DNA of 64,000 nucleotides from Magicicada septendecula (GCA_034769895.1 CM068375.1:254861542-254925541), one strand, 5' to 3'. Shown: positions 6,716-18,558, numbered from the stretch's first letter. The notes: generated by a model from the letters alone, not told the origin. Numbers and translations: made by a program.

Positions 6716-7228
6716 GTTGTTGACGAGGACCAAACAGACTTGGATCAGCCAGTGGTATTTCGGTCATCAGTACATGACGCAACGGGAGTGATTCCAGCGA
6801 AACTAGTGGTTGCGCAAAAGACTCGCATCCTTGGGAACGTGGTGTTCGGATCACCTGAGACTCAGTCCCAAGAGCCAAAGAACTATTCCTCGCAATTAGA
6901 AAACCAACTGCGAGAAATGAATCGCTTGGTAAGAGGACGGCTCAAGATTGCCAGTGATAAAATGAAAACTCGGTATGACATTCGCAGCAATAGTGTGGGT
7001 TTCCAAGAAGGAGATCAGGTCTGGTTGTTCAATCCAAAGCGCCGTCGTGGTCGCTCACCTAAGCTTCAGTCTGACTGGGAAGGACCCTACACTGTAAAAA
7101 AAAGGATTAACGATGTTGTTTATCGGATTCAACAGGAAGGACAGCGAAAGTTCAAGGTCGTCCATCTAGATCGCCTGGCTAAATACAAACTTAGAGACGC
7201 TTTGCCAGTTCGGGACGAACAGGCTTAA
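6716..7228 (+). pseudogene. Integrase C-terminal fragment, unit 2
   Basis: Same remnant with GPY/F domain, A8 run intact, full-length tail ending TAA. Confidence 0.84.
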
Positions 7229-7239
7229 GGAGGGGGCAG

Positions 7240-7813
7240 TGCTACGACAGCACAGAACAATCTACGCGTTTATCGAATGTGCCAGAAAGATCTCGACGTA
7301 AGCGTGTGGTGTACGTGCTACTAGACGCATTTTGCGAGAATCGTCTCGACTGTGCCGGGCTTCGCTCGGACTGTGTCAAGGCCGTGTAATTACGTAATTC
7401 ACGAGAGATAAGACGCAGTTTGGAAGCTTCTGGTGTGTGAGCGTGACTATAGATACATCGGGTAGCGGCCTTAGTTTTCAGTTCAATGCGAGATTTTTGA
7501 CTGTGCGGTTCGAGAGTATTAGTGCGATATATTTACAGAGCGGTTCGAGTTATTACTGTGTACGTTCAAGTAGTTATTATTAAAGTGTTGCGTTTTATAA
7601 TCAGACGGTATAATTGTAATACAATTGAGTTTTAATATTTGTGGACATTTTATTGCGTGTGTACAATTTTCATTTGATTTGTTGTAGAGACTGTGTTGTT
7701 AATTACGAACTGTTTTACTGTAACAATTAAAGGTGTGATTAGTGACTTAATTGGTGTCTTGTACTTATTTTGTTTCCACTGTACCTACGACGGTCGAGTA
7801 GACCGTCGTAACA
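7240..7813 (+). repeat. LTR of unit 3 (PBS 7815-7832)
   Basis: 574 bp. TATAGATA form and the ATTAAA variant at LTR 338-343, as in unit 1. PPT at 7227-7239. Confidence 0.88.
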
Positions 7814-7902
7814 GTGGTGTCAGAAGTGGGATAGAACGGTTAACAGTGGAAACAGTGGACGCTTTGTACAAGACGAGTGTGATTCGTAATTAATCAGTAA
7901 AC

Positions 7903-9261
7903 ATGGATCCCAGTCAGATGATGGAAGCTTTACAAACACTGCTTCGGCAGACACAGGGAGAAGCAGAAAGACGACAAAAAGAAGAACGAATACAAGAAAG
8001 AGAAGAAGCTGAGGAACGTCAGAAAGCACTAATGCAAGAAACAGAAGAAAGACAAAAAGAGGAACGCAGACAGGAGGCGGAAGAAGCAGAAAGACGACAA
8101 AAAGAAGAACGAAGACAGGAAAGAGAAGAGACAGAGGAACGGCGACGACAGGAAACGGAAGTTATCAAAGCATTAATACAGGAGCAGAAACAGATTCAAG
8201 AACACGGTACAGCAGAATTGGGTCTCCTACGAGGTGAGCTTAATAAACAAGTTACTAAAATATCGGAGGTACAAGAATCAATGACATTAAAAATAGCTGA
8301 AGTAGAAAAATCTGTCTTGATTGTTGAAGAATCGATGTCTACAAAAATATCTGTTATAGAAGAATCTGTGTCAAATAAAATATCTGCAGTAGAAAACTCA
8401 ATGGCAAACGTAAAAGAACAAATTAAAAGTGAAGTCGAACAGTGCATGAAGATTCAACCAAAACAAATTTCTGAACAGACTGTACCAGTGATAAAGACAG
8501 AAAAAGACACAGAAAATAAGTTAATAGAGAAAGTCACTTTGCCTGCAGTAGGGACAGTTCTTGTCAAAGCTCCAACCTTTGATGGAAGCAGCCACTGGGC
8601 AACGTACCTCCGCCAATTTGAAGCTGCTGCATCCGCAAATCATTGGACAGAGAAAGACGAGGCTGTTTCACTCGTTCTCTCATTAAAAGGACCCGCGGCA
8701 GAACTACTACAGAAAGTGCCACCTGACAGCCAGAACACCTATGCCGAGTTGATAAAAGCTCTAGAATTACGGTATGGTGATAAACATTTGCGAGATGTGT
8801 ACTGCACCCAGTTGAGAGCAAGGCGACAGCATTCCGGGGAGAGTCTTCAAGAGTTTGAAGCAAGTATCGACAGACTAATTAGACTGGCCTATCCTGAAGC
8901 GCCAGAAGATTTTCGAACGCGTTTTGCGATGCAGACATTTACTGCCGGTGTCCGAGATAACGAACTACAGCAAGTGTTACGAATGGCAAGACACCAGAAC
9001 AGTGCGGACGCCCTGGTACATGCTTTGCAATTTGAGGCCGCCAAATCAGCGTCTGGTTGGACAAGTCATAAAGTGCGCGCGCTAAAAGATCGCGACGGCA
9101 CAGACGATGAGGAAGAAGAACAAGGAACAGAGACTCGACGGTCGGCGCCACAGAATAAGGTAAGAAAGGATGGAAGACCGAAGTGTTATCGATGTGGGAA
9201 ACCTGGACATCTACAACGAGATTGTCGGGTTAGAATTCAGCAGCAGGGAAACGAGCAATAG
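7903..9261 (+). CDS. gag: Gag polyprotein, unit 3
   Basis: 452 aa. V87 and the silent CTT Leu14 codon match unit 1, but H247 matches units 2 and 4, so this copy is a mosaic of the two types. Confidence 0.92.
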   Translation: MDPSQMMEALQTLLRQTQGEAERRQKEERIQEREEAEERQKALMQETEERQKEERRQEAEEAERRQKEERRQEREETEERRRQETEVIKALIQEQKQIQEHGTAELGLLRGELNKQVTKISEVQESMTLKIAEVEKSVLIVEESMSTKISVIEESVSNKISAVENSMANVKEQIKSEVEQCMKIQPKQISEQTVPVIKTEKDTENKLIEKVTLPAVGTVLVKAPTFDGSSHWATYLRQFEAAASANHWTEKDEAVSLVLSLKGPAAELLQKVPPDSQNTYAELIKALELRYGDKHLRDVYCTQLRARRQHSGESLQEFEASIDRLIRLAYPEAPEDFRTRFAMQTFTAGVRDNELQQVLRMARHQNSADALVHALQFEAAKSASGWTSHKVRALKDRDGTDDEEEEQGTETRRSAPQNKVRKDGRPKCYRCGKPGHLQRDCRVRIQQQGNEQ

Positions 9262-10199
9262 TCGGTACAACGGGGCGTGTGCTGACTAACTGGAGGAACG
9301 AAGCCCCTAGAGAATACGCAATTTCTACACTTCAGAAAACCAGCGGGAGCTTGGTAGTTACCGGATTTGTTCAAGAAAGGCCAACCTCGATTACAGTTGA
9401 CACAGGCGCAACAGTTTCTATTGTGCGCCCCGACGTGGTGAAAGATCTCAAGCCAATCTGGTGCTCTTGCAGCTTGCGAACAGCTACTGGACGGCCTGTA
9501 AAAGTGTATGGAAAAGTGGAGATACACCTACGCCTCGGTAGACTTGAGTTTAATCATCAAGTACTTGTTGCAGACATTGTGGATGAAGCAATTCTTGGTG
9601 TGGACGTTATGAACGCATACGGATTTATAGTCGACTTCAAAAACAATGTCTTGAGAATCGGAGGCGAAGAGGTAATGCTATCAACAATGACGACAGCAGA
9701 AAAATCGATGGACGTCATAAACCAAGTGGCCGTAACTGTTCCGCCAAACTCCGAAAAGATCATCATGGTTAGAACTGCGGAAGATACTAGGGGCAATCAG
9801 TGCTCTATATTCGAACCCCAGGTAGTCAGCACACCGGGCATACTAATTGCCAGAAGTTTAGTAAAACCTGACGAAACCGGAAATGTACCTATTAGAGTGG
9901 CGAATATTTTGGATCAAGCTATCACTTTACAAAGCAATACGCTCATAGGCAAATTGACTCCTGTGGCCTGGGTAGCCGGAATAACGCAACGAAGAGCCAG
10001 TTCTTCGGATACTTCTAAATTACCAGAGGAACTACACGCATTATTGAACAGATCTTCTAACGACCTCTCAAGTGGTGAGGTAAAAGAACTCGGACAGTTT
10101 TTACACGAATTCAAAGATTGTTTTGCAGTTCGGGGACAGTCACTGGGAAGAACCTCTCTTGTGGAACATCGCATCCCTACTCTCACTCAACAACAATAA
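9234..10199 (+). CDS. pro: Protease and RT start, unit 3
   Basis: DTGA intact; M111 and E168 as in unit 1. Protein identical to unit 1 as far as I can read. Confidence 0.84.
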   Translation, partial: NSAAGKRAIVGTTGRVLTNWRNEAPREYAISTLQKTSGSLVVTGFVQERPTSITVDTGATVSIVRPDVVKDLKPIWCSCSLRTATGRPVKVYGKVEIHLRLGRLEFNHQVLVADIVDEAILGVDVMNAYGFIVDFKNNVLRIGGEEVMLSTMTTAEKSMDVINQVAVTVPPNSEKIIMVRTAEDTRGNQCSIFEPQVVSTPGILIARSLVKPDETGNVPIRVANILDQAITLQSNTLIGKLTPVAWVAGITQRRASSSDTSKLPEELHALLNRSSNDLSSGEVKELGQFLHEFKDCFAVRGQSLGRTSLVEHRIPTLTQQQ

Positions 10200-10266
10200 A
10201 AAACACAATGGAATACAACTGGGAATGCGGCATGGCTCGGATCCTACAACGATCAATAAACAAAAG

Positions 10267-10779
10267 GTTGTTGACGAGGACCAAACAGACTTGGATCAGC
10301 CAGTGGTATTTCGGTCATCAGTACATGACGCAACGGGAGTGATTCCAGCGAAACTAGTGGTTGCGCAAAAGACTCGCATCCTTGGGAACGTGGTGTTCGG
10401 ATCACCTGAGACTCAGTCCCAAGAGCCAAAGAACTATTCCTCGCAATTAGAAAACCAACTGCGAGAAATGAATCGCTTGGTAAGAGGACGGCTCAAGATT
10501 GCCAGTGATAAAATGAAAACTCGGTATGACATTCGCAGCAATAGTGTGGGTTTCCAAGAAGGAGATCAGGTCTGGTTGTTCAATCCAAAGCGCCGTCGTG
10601 GTCGCTCACCTAAGCTTCAGTCTGACTGGGAAGGACCCTACACTGTAAAAAAAAGGATTAACGATGTTGTTTATCGGATTCAACAGGAAGGACAGCGAAA
10701 GTTCAAGGTCGTCCATCTAGATCGCCTGGCTAAATACAAACTTAGAGACGCTTTGCCAGTTCGGGACGAACAGGCTTAA
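10267..10779 (+). pseudogene. Integrase C-terminal fragment, unit 3
   Basis: Same remnant, A8 run intact, no unit-specific change seen. Confidence 0.84.
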
Positions 10780-10790
10780 GGAGGGGGCAG

Positions 10791-11364
10791 TGCTACGACA
10801 GCACAGAACAATCTACGCGTTTATCGAATGTGCCAGAAAGATCTCGACGTAAGCGTGTGGTGTACGTGCTACTAGACGCATTTTGCGAGAATCGTCTCGA
10901 CTGTGCCGGGCTTCGCTCGGACTGTGTCAAGGCCGTGTAATTACGTAATTCACGAGAGATAAGACGCAGTTTGGAAGCTTCTGGTGTGTGAGCGTGACTA
11001 TAGATACATCGGGTAGCGGCCTTAGTTTTCAGTTCAATGCGAGATTTTTGACTGTGCGGTTCGAGAGTATTAGTGCGATATATTTACAGAGCGGTTCGAG
11101 TTATTACTGTGTACGTTCAAGTAGTTATTATTGAAGTGTTGCGTTTTATAATCAGACGGTATAATTGTAATACAATTGAGTTTTAATATTTGTGGACATT
11201 TTATTGCGTGTGTACAATTTTCATTTGATTTGTTGTAGAGACTGTGTTGTTAATTACGAACTGTTTTACTGTAACAATTAAAGGTGTGATTAGTGACTTA
11301 ATTGGTGTCTTGTACTTATTTTGTTTCCACTGTACCTACGACGGTCGAGTAGACCGTCGTAACA
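10791..11364 (+). repeat. LTR of unit 4 (PBS 11366-11383)
   Basis: 574 bp. TATAGATA form with ATTGAA; last of the first run of TATAGATA copies. PPT at 10778-10790. Confidence 0.88.
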
Positions 11365-11453
11365 GTGGTGTCAGAAGTGGGATAGAACGGTTAACAGTGG
11401 AAACAGTGGACGCTTTGTACAAGACGAGTGTGATTCGTAATTAATCAGTAAAC

Positions 11454-12812
11454 ATGGATCCCAGTCAGATGATGGAAGCTTTACAAACACTGCTGCGGCA
11501 GACACAGGGAGAAGCAGAAAGACGACAAAAAGAAGAACGAATACAAGAAAGAGAAGAAGCTGAGGAACGTCAGAAAGCACTAATGCAAGAAACAGAAGAA
11601 AGACAAAAAGAGGAACGCAGACAGGAGGCGGAAGAAGCAGAAAGACGACAAAAAGAAGAACGAAGACAGGAAAGAGAAGAGACAGAGGAACGGCGACGAC
11701 AGGAAACGGAAGATATCAAAGCATTAATACAGGAGCAGAAACAGATTCAAGAACACGGTACAGCAGAATTGGGTCTCCTACGAGGTGAGCTTAATAAACA
11801 AGTTACTAAAATATCGGAGGTACAAGAATCAATGACATTAAAAATAGCTGAAGTAGAAAAATCTGTCTTGATTGTTGAAGAATCGATGTCTACAAAAATA
11901 TCTGTTATAGAAGAATCTGTGTCAAATAAAATATCTGCAGTAGAAAACTCAATGGCAAACGTAAAAGAACAAATTAAAAGTGAAGTCGAACAGTGCATGA
12001 AGATTCAACCAAAACAAATTTCTGAACAGACTGTACCAGTGATAAAGACAGAAAAAGACACAGAAAATAAGTTAATAGAGAAAGTCACTTTGCCTGCAGT
12101 AGGGACAGTTCTTGTCAAAGCTCCAACCTTTGATGGAAGCAGCCACTGGGCAACGTACCTCCGCCAATTTGAAGCTGCTGCATCCGCAAATCATTGGACA
12201 GAGAAAGACGAGGCTGTTTCACTCGTTCTCTCATTAAAAGGACCCGCGGCAGAACTACTACAGAAAGTGCCACCTGACAGCCAGAACACCTATGCCGAGT
12301 TGATAAAAGCTCTAGAATTACGGTATGGTGATAAACATTTGCGAGATGTGTACTGCACCCAGTTGAGAGCAAGGCGACAGCATTCCGGGGAGAGTCTTCA
12401 AGAGTTTGAAGCAAGTATCGACAGACTAATTAGACTGGCCTATCCTGAAGCGCCAGAAGATTTTCGAACGCGTTTTGCGATGCAGACATTTACTGCCGGT
12501 GTCCGAGATAACGAACTACAGCAAGTGTTACGAATGGCAAGACACCAGAACAGTGCGGACGCCCTGGTACATGCTTTGCAATTTGAGGCCGCCAAATCAG
12601 CGTCTGGTTGGACAAGTCATAAAGTGCGCGCGCTAAAAGATCGCGACGGCACAGACGATGAGGAAGAAGAACAAGGAACAGAGACTCGACGGTCGGCGCC
12701 ACAGAATAAGGTAAGAAAGGATGGAAGACCGAAGTGTTATCGATGTGGGAAACCTGGACATCTACAACGAGATTGTCGGGTTAGAATTCAGCAGCAGGGA
12801 AACGAGCAATAG
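11454..12812 (+). CDS. gag: Gag polyprotein, unit 4
   Basis: 452 aa with D87 and H247; protein identical to unit 2. Confidence 0.92.
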   Translation: MDPSQMMEALQTLLRQTQGEAERRQKEERIQEREEAEERQKALMQETEERQKEERRQEAEEAERRQKEERRQEREETEERRRQETEDIKALIQEQKQIQEHGTAELGLLRGELNKQVTKISEVQESMTLKIAEVEKSVLIVEESMSTKISVIEESVSNKISAVENSMANVKEQIKSEVEQCMKIQPKQISEQTVPVIKTEKDTENKLIEKVTLPAVGTVLVKAPTFDGSSHWATYLRQFEAAASANHWTEKDEAVSLVLSLKGPAAELLQKVPPDSQNTYAELIKALELRYGDKHLRDVYCTQLRARRQHSGESLQEFEASIDRLIRLAYPEAPEDFRTRFAMQTFTAGVRDNELQQVLRMARHQNSADALVHALQFEAAKSASGWTSHKVRALKDRDGTDDEEEEQGTETRRSAPQNKVRKDGRPKCYRCGKPGHLQRDCRVRIQQQGNEQ

Positions 12813-13753
12813 TCGGTACAACGGGGCGTGTGCTGACTAACTGGAGGAACGAAGCCCCTAGAGAATACGCAATTTCTACACTTCAGAAAACCAGCGGGAG
12901 CTTGGTAGTTACCGGATTTGTTCAAGAAAGGCCAACCTCGATTACAGTTGACACAGGCGCAACAGTTTCTATTGTGCGCCCCGACGTGGTGAAAGATCTC
13001 AAGCCAATCTGGTGCTCTTGCAGCTTGCGAACAGCTACTGGACGGCCTGTAAAAGTGTATGGAAAAGTGGAGATACACCTACGCCTCGGTAGACTTGAGT
13101 TTAATCATCAAGTACTTGTTGCAGACATTGTGGATGAAGCAATTCTTGGTGTGGACGTTATGAACGCATACGGATTTATAGTCGACTTCAAAAACAATGT
13201 CTTGAGAATCGGAGGCGAAGAGGTAATGCTATCAACAATGACGACAGCAGAAAAATCGATGGACGTCATAAACCAAGTGGCCGTAACTGTTCCGCCAAAC
13301 TCCGAAAAGATCATCATGGTTAGAACTGCGGTAGATACTAGGGGCAATCAGTGCTCTATATTCGAACCCCAGGTAGTCAGCACACCGGGCATACTAATTG
13401 CCAGAAGTTTAGTAAAACCTGACGAAACCGGAAATGTACCTATTAGAGTGGCGAATATTTTGGATCAAGCTATCACTTTACAAAGCAATACGCTCATAGG
13501 CAAATTGACTCCTGTGGCCTGGGTAGCCGGAATAACGCAACGAAGAGCCAGTTCTTCGGATACTTCTAAATTACCAGAGGAACTACACGCATTATTGAAC
13601 AGATCTTCTAACGACCTCTCAAGTGGTGAGGTAAAAGAACTCGGACAGTTTTTACACGAATTCAAAGATTGTTTTGCAGTTCGGGGACAGTCACTGGGAA
13701 GAACCTCTCTTGTGGAACAACATCGCATCCCTACTCTCACTCAACAACAATAA
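12785..13753 (+). CDS. pro: Protease and RT start, unit 4 (one extra codon)
   Basis: One codon longer than all the others: an extra CAA (Gln) at 13718-13720, just before HRIPT at the edge of the RT remnant, probably slippage in GAACAACAT. This makes the unit 3554 bp. V168; DTGA intact. Confidence 0.84.
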   Translation, partial: NSAAGKRAIVGTTGRVLTNWRNEAPREYAISTLQKTSGSLVVTGFVQERPTSITVDTGATVSIVRPDVVKDLKPIWCSCSLRTATGRPVKVYGKVEIHLRLGRLEFNHQVLVADIVDEAILGVDVMNAYGFIVDFKNNVLRIGGEEVMLSTMTTAEKSMDVINQVAVTVPPNSEKIIMVRTAVDTRGNQCSIFEPQVVSTPGILIARSLVKPDETGNVPIRVANILDQAITLQSNTLIGKLTPVAWVAGITQRRASSSDTSKLPEELHALLNRSSNDLSSGEVKELGQFLHEFKDCFAVRGQSLGRTSLVEQHRIPTLTQQQ

Positions 13754-13820
13754 AAAACACAATGGAATACAACTGGGAATGCGGCATGGCTCGGATCCTA
13801 CAACGATCAATAAACAAAAG

Positions 13821-14333
13821 GTTGTTGACGAGGACCAAACAGACTTGGATCAGCCAGTGGTATTTCGGTCATCAGTACATGACGCAACGGGAGTGATTCC
13901 AGCGAAACTAGTGGTTGCGCAAAAGACTCGCATCCTTGGGAACGTGGTGTTCGGATCACCTGAGACTCAGTCCCAAGAGCCAAAGAACTATTCCTCGCAA
14001 TTAGAAAACCAACTGCGAGAAATGAATCGCTTGGTAAGAGGACGGCTCAAGATTGCCAGTGATAAAATGAAAACTCGGTATGACATTCGCAGCAATAGTG
14101 TGGGTTTCCAAGAAGGAGATCAGGTCTGGTTGTTCAATCCAAAGCGCCGTCGTGGTCGCTCACCTAAGCTTCAGTCTGACTGGGAAGGACCCTACACTGT
14201 AAAAAAAAGGATTAACGATGTTGTTTATCGGATTCAACAGGAAGGACAGCGAAAGTTCAAGGTCGTCCATCTAGATCGCCTGGCTAAATACAAACTTAGA
14301 GACGCTTTGCCAGTTCGGGACGAACAGGCTTAA
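13821..14333 (+). pseudogene. Integrase C-terminal fragment, unit 4
   Basis: Same remnant, A8 run intact. The extra CAA codon upstream lies outside the recognisable integrase part. Confidence 0.84.
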
Positions 14334-14344
14334 GGAGGGGGCAG

Positions 14345-14918
14345 TGCTACGACAGCACAGAACAATCTACGCGTTTATCGAATGTGCCAGAAAGATCTCG
14401 ACGTAAGCGTGTGGTGTACGTGCTACTAGACGCATTTTGCGAGAATCGTCTCGACTGTGCCGGGCTTCGCTCGGACTGTGTCAAGGCCGTGTAATTACGT
14501 AATTCACGAGAGATAAGACGCAGTTTGGAAGCTTCTGGTGTGTGAGCGTGACTATAAATACATCGGGTAGCGGCCTTAGTTTTCAGTTCAATGCGAGATT
14601 TTTGACTGTGCGGTTCGAGAGTATTAGTGCGATATATTTACAGAGCGGTTCGAGTTATTACTGTGTACGTTCAAGTAGTTATTATTGAAGTGTTGCGTTT
14701 TATAATCAGACGGTATAATTGTAATACAATTGAGTTTTAATATTTGTGGACATTTTATTGCGTGTGTACAATTTTCATTTGATTTGTTGTAGAGACTGTG
14801 TTGTTAATTACGAACTGTTTTACTGTAACAATTAAAGGTGTGATTAGTGACTTAATTGGTGTCTTGTACTTATTTTGTTTCCACTGTACCTACGACGGTC
14901 GAGTAGACCGTCGTAACA
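14345..14918 (+). repeat. LTR of unit 5 (PBS 14920-14937)
   Basis: 574 bp. First copy with the consensus TATA box TATAAATA (14553-14560); the form then continues through unit 13. PPT at 14332-14344. Confidence 0.88.
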
Positions 14919-15007
14919 GTGGTGTCAGAAGTGGGATAGAACGGTTAACAGTGGAAACAGTGGACGCTTTGTACAAGACGAGTGTGATTCGTAATTAATC
15001 AGTAAAC

Positions 15008-16366
15008 ATGGATCCCAGTCAGATGATGGAAGCTTTACAAACACTGCTGCGGCAGACACAGGGAGAAGCAGAAAGACGACAAAAAGAAGAACGAATACAA
15101 GAAAGAGAAGAAGCTGAGGAACGTCAGAAAGCACTAATGCAAGAAACAGAAGAAAGACAAAAAGAGGAACGCAGACAGGAGGCGGAAGAAGCAGAAAGAC
15201 GACAAAAAGAAGAACGAAGACAGGAAAGAGAAGAGACAGAGGAACGGCGACGACAGGAAACGGAAGATATCAAAGCATTAATACAGGAGCAGAAACAGAT
15301 TCAAGAACACGGTACAGCAGAATTGGGTCTCCTACGAGGTGAGCTTAATAAACAAGTTACTAAAATATCGGAGGTACAAGAATCAATGACATTAAAAATA
15401 GCTGAAGTAGAAAAATCTGTCTTGATTGTTGAAGAATCGATGTCTACAAAAATATCTGTTATAGAAGAATCTGTGTCAAATAAAATATCTGCAGTAGAAA
15501 ACTCAATGGCAAACGTAAAAGAACAAATTAAAAGTGAAGTCGAACAGTGCATGAAGATTCAACCAAAACAAATTTCTGAACAGACTGTACCAGTGATAAA
15601 GACAGAAAAAGACACAGAAAATAAGTTAATAGAGAAAGTCACTTTGCCTGCAGTAGGGACAGTTCTTGTCAAAGCTCCAACCTTTGATGGAAGCAGCCAC
15701 TGGGCAACGTACCTCCGCCAATTTGAAGCTGCTGCATCCGCAAATAATTGGACAGAGAAAGACGAGGCTGTTTCACTCGTTCTCTCATTAAAAGGACCCG
15801 CGGCAGAACTACTACAGAAAGTGCCACCTGACAGCCAGAACACCTATGCCGAGTTGATAAAAGCTCTAGAATTACGGTATGGTGATAAACATTTGCGAGA
15901 TGTGTACTGCACCCAGTTGAGAGCAAGGCGACAGCATTCCGGGGAGAGTCTTCAAGAGTTTGAAGCAAGTATCGACAGACTAATTAGACTGGCCTATCCT
16001 GAAGCGCCAGAAGATTTTCGAACGCGTTTTGCGATGCAGACATTTACTGCCGGTGTCCGAGATAACGAACTACAGCAAGTGTTACGAATGGCAAGACACC
16101 AGAACAGTGCGGACGCCCTGGTACATGCTTTGCAATTTGAGGCCGCCAAATCAGCGTCTGGTTGGACAAGTCATAAAGTGCGCGCGCTAAAAGATCGCGA
16201 CGGCACAGACGATGAGGAAGAAGAACAAGGAACAGAGACTCGACGGTCGGCGCCACAGAATAAGGTAAGAAAGGATGGAAGACCGAAGTGTTATCGATGT
16301 GGGAAACCTGGACATCTACAACGAGATTGTCGGGTTAGAATTCAGCAGCAGGGAAACGAGCAATAG
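15008..16366 (+). CDS. gag: Gag polyprotein, unit 5
   Basis: 452 aa with D87 and N247. This is the majority Gag sequence, also seen in units 9 and 10. Confidence 0.92.
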   Translation: MDPSQMMEALQTLLRQTQGEAERRQKEERIQEREEAEERQKALMQETEERQKEERRQEAEEAERRQKEERRQEREETEERRRQETEDIKALIQEQKQIQEHGTAELGLLRGELNKQVTKISEVQESMTLKIAEVEKSVLIVEESMSTKISVIEESVSNKISAVENSMANVKEQIKSEVEQCMKIQPKQISEQTVPVIKTEKDTENKLIEKVTLPAVGTVLVKAPTFDGSSHWATYLRQFEAAASANNWTEKDEAVSLVLSLKGPAAELLQKVPPDSQNTYAELIKALELRYGDKHLRDVYCTQLRARRQHSGESLQEFEASIDRLIRLAYPEAPEDFRTRFAMQTFTAGVRDNELQQVLRMARHQNSADALVHALQFEAAKSASGWTSHKVRALKDRDGTDDEEEEQGTETRRSAPQNKVRKDGRPKCYRCGKPGHLQRDCRVRIQQQGNEQ

Positions 16367-17304
16367 TCGGTACAACGGGGCGTGTGCTGACTAACTGGAG
16401 GAACGAAGCCCCTAGAGAATACGCAATTTCTACACTTCAGAAAACCAGCGGGAGCTTGGTAGTTACCGGATTTGTTCAAGAAAGGCCAACCTCGATTACA
16501 GTTGACACAGGCGCAACAGTTTCTATTGTGCGCCCCGACGTGGTGAAAGATCTCAAGCCAATCTGGTGCTCTTGCAGCTTGCGAACAGCTACTGGACGGC
16601 CTGTAAAAGTGTATGGAAAAGTGGAGATACACCTACGCCTCGGTAGACTTGAGTTTAATCATCAAGTACTTGTTGCAGACATTGTGGATGAAGCAATTCT
16701 TGGTGTGGACGTTATGAACGCATACGGATTTATAGTCGACTTCAAAAACAATGTCTTGAGAATCGGAGGCGAAGAGGTAATGCTATCAACAATGACGACA
16801 GCAGAAAAATCGATGGACGTCATAAACCAAGTGGCCTTAACTGTTCCGCCAAACTCCGAAAAGATCATCATGGTTAGAACTGCGGTAGATACTAGGGGCA
16901 ATCAGTGCTCTATATTCGAACCCCAGGTAGTCAGCACACCGGGCATACTAATTGCCAGAAGTTTAGTAAAACCTGACGAAACCGGAAATGTACCTATTAG
17001 AGTGGCGAATATTTTGGATCAAGCTATCACTTTACAAAGCAATACGCTCATAGGCAAATTGACTCCTGTGGCCTGGGTAGCCGGAATAACGCAACGAAGA
17101 GCCAGTTCTTCGGATACTTCTAAATTACCAGAGGAACTACACGCATTATTGAACAGATCTTCTAACGACCTCTCAAGTGGTGAGGTAAAAGAACTCGGAC
17201 AGTTTTTACACGAATTCAAAGATTGTTTTGCAGTTCGGGGACAGTCACTGGGAAGAACCTCTCTTGTGGAACATCGCATCCCTACTCTCACTCAACAACA
17301 ATAA
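16339..17304 (+). CDS. pro: Protease and RT start, unit 5
   Basis: DTGA intact; unique V152L; V168. Confidence 0.84.
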   Translation, partial: NSAAGKRAIVGTTGRVLTNWRNEAPREYAISTLQKTSGSLVVTGFVQERPTSITVDTGATVSIVRPDVVKDLKPIWCSCSLRTATGRPVKVYGKVEIHLRLGRLEFNHQVLVADIVDEAILGVDVMNAYGFIVDFKNNVLRIGGEEVMLSTMTTAEKSMDVINQVALTVPPNSEKIIMVRTAVDTRGNQCSIFEPQVVSTPGILIARSLVKPDETGNVPIRVANILDQAITLQSNTLIGKLTPVAWVAGITQRRASSSDTSKLPEELHALLNRSSNDLSSGEVKELGQFLHEFKDCFAVRGQSLGRTSLVEHRIPTLTQQQ

Positions 17305-17371
17305 AAAACACAATGGAATACAACTGGGAAAGCGGCATGGCTCGGATCCTACAACGATCAATAAACAAAAG

Positions 17372-17884
17372 GTTGTTGACGAGGACCAAACAGACTTGGA
17401 TCAGCCAGTGGTATTTCGGTCATCAGTACATGACGCAACGGGAGTGATTCCAGCGAAACTAGTGGTTGCGCAAAAGACTCGCATCCTTGGGAACGTGGTG
17501 TTCGGATCACCTGAGACTCAGTCCCAAGAGCCAAAGAACTATTCCTCGCAATTAGAAAACCAACTGCGAGAAATGAATCGCTTGGTAAGAGGACGGCTCA
17601 AGATTGCCAGTGATAAAATGAAAACTCGGTATGACATTCGCAGCAATAGTGTGGGTTTCCAAGAAGGAGATCAGGTCTGGTTGTTCAATCCAAAGCGCCG
17701 TCGTGATCGCTCACCTAAGCTTCAGTCTGACTGGGAAGGACCCTACACTGTAAAAAAAAGGATTAACGATGTTGTTTATCGGATTCAACAGGAAGGACAG
17801 CGAAAGTTCAAGGTCGTCCATCTAGATCGCCTGGCTAAATACAAACTTAGAGACGCTTTGCCAGTTCGGGACGAACAGGCTTAA
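17372..17884 (+). pseudogene. Integrase C-terminal fragment, unit 5
   Basis: Private change in the basic RRRGR segment before the GPY/F domain (G to D). A second private change (M to K) lies in the upstream filler. A8 run intact. Confidence 0.84.
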
Positions 17885-17895
17885 GGAGGGGGCAG

Positions 17896-18469
17896 TGCTA
17901 CGACAGCACAGAACAATCTACGCGTTTATCGAATGTGCCAGAAAGATCTCGACGTAAGCGTGTGGTGTACGTGCTACTAGACGCATTTTGCGAGAATCGT
18001 CTCGACTGTGCCGGGCTTCGCTCGGACTGTGTCAAGGCCGTGTAATTACGTAATTCACGAGAGATAAGACGCAGTTTGGAAGCTTCTGGTGTGTGAGCGT
18101 GACTATAAATACATCGGGTAGCGGCCTTAGTTTTCAGTTCAATGCGAGATTTTTGACTGTGCGGTTCGAGAGTATTAGTGCGATATATTTACAGAGCGGT
18201 TCGAGTTATTACTGTGTACGTTCAAGTAGTTATTATTGAAGTGTTGCGTTTTATAATCAGACGGTATAATTGTAATACAATTGAGTTTTAATATTTGTGG
18301 ACATTTTATTGCGTGTGTACAATTTTCATTTGATTTGTTGTAGAGACTGTGTTGTTAATTACGAACTGTTTTACTGTAACAATTAAAGGTGTGATTAGTG
18401 ACTTAATTGGTGTCTTGTACTTATTTTGTTTCCACTGTACCTACGACGGTCGAGTAGACCGTCGTAACA
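17896..18469 (+). repeat. LTR of unit 6 (PBS 18471-18488)
   Basis: 574 bp, TATAAATA form, no private change seen. PPT at 17883-17895. Confidence 0.88.
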
Positions 18470-18558
18470 GTGGTGTCAGAAGTGGGATAGAACGGTTAAC
18501 AGTGGAAACAGTGGACGCTTTGTACAAGACGAGTGTGATTCGTAATTAATCAGTAAAC

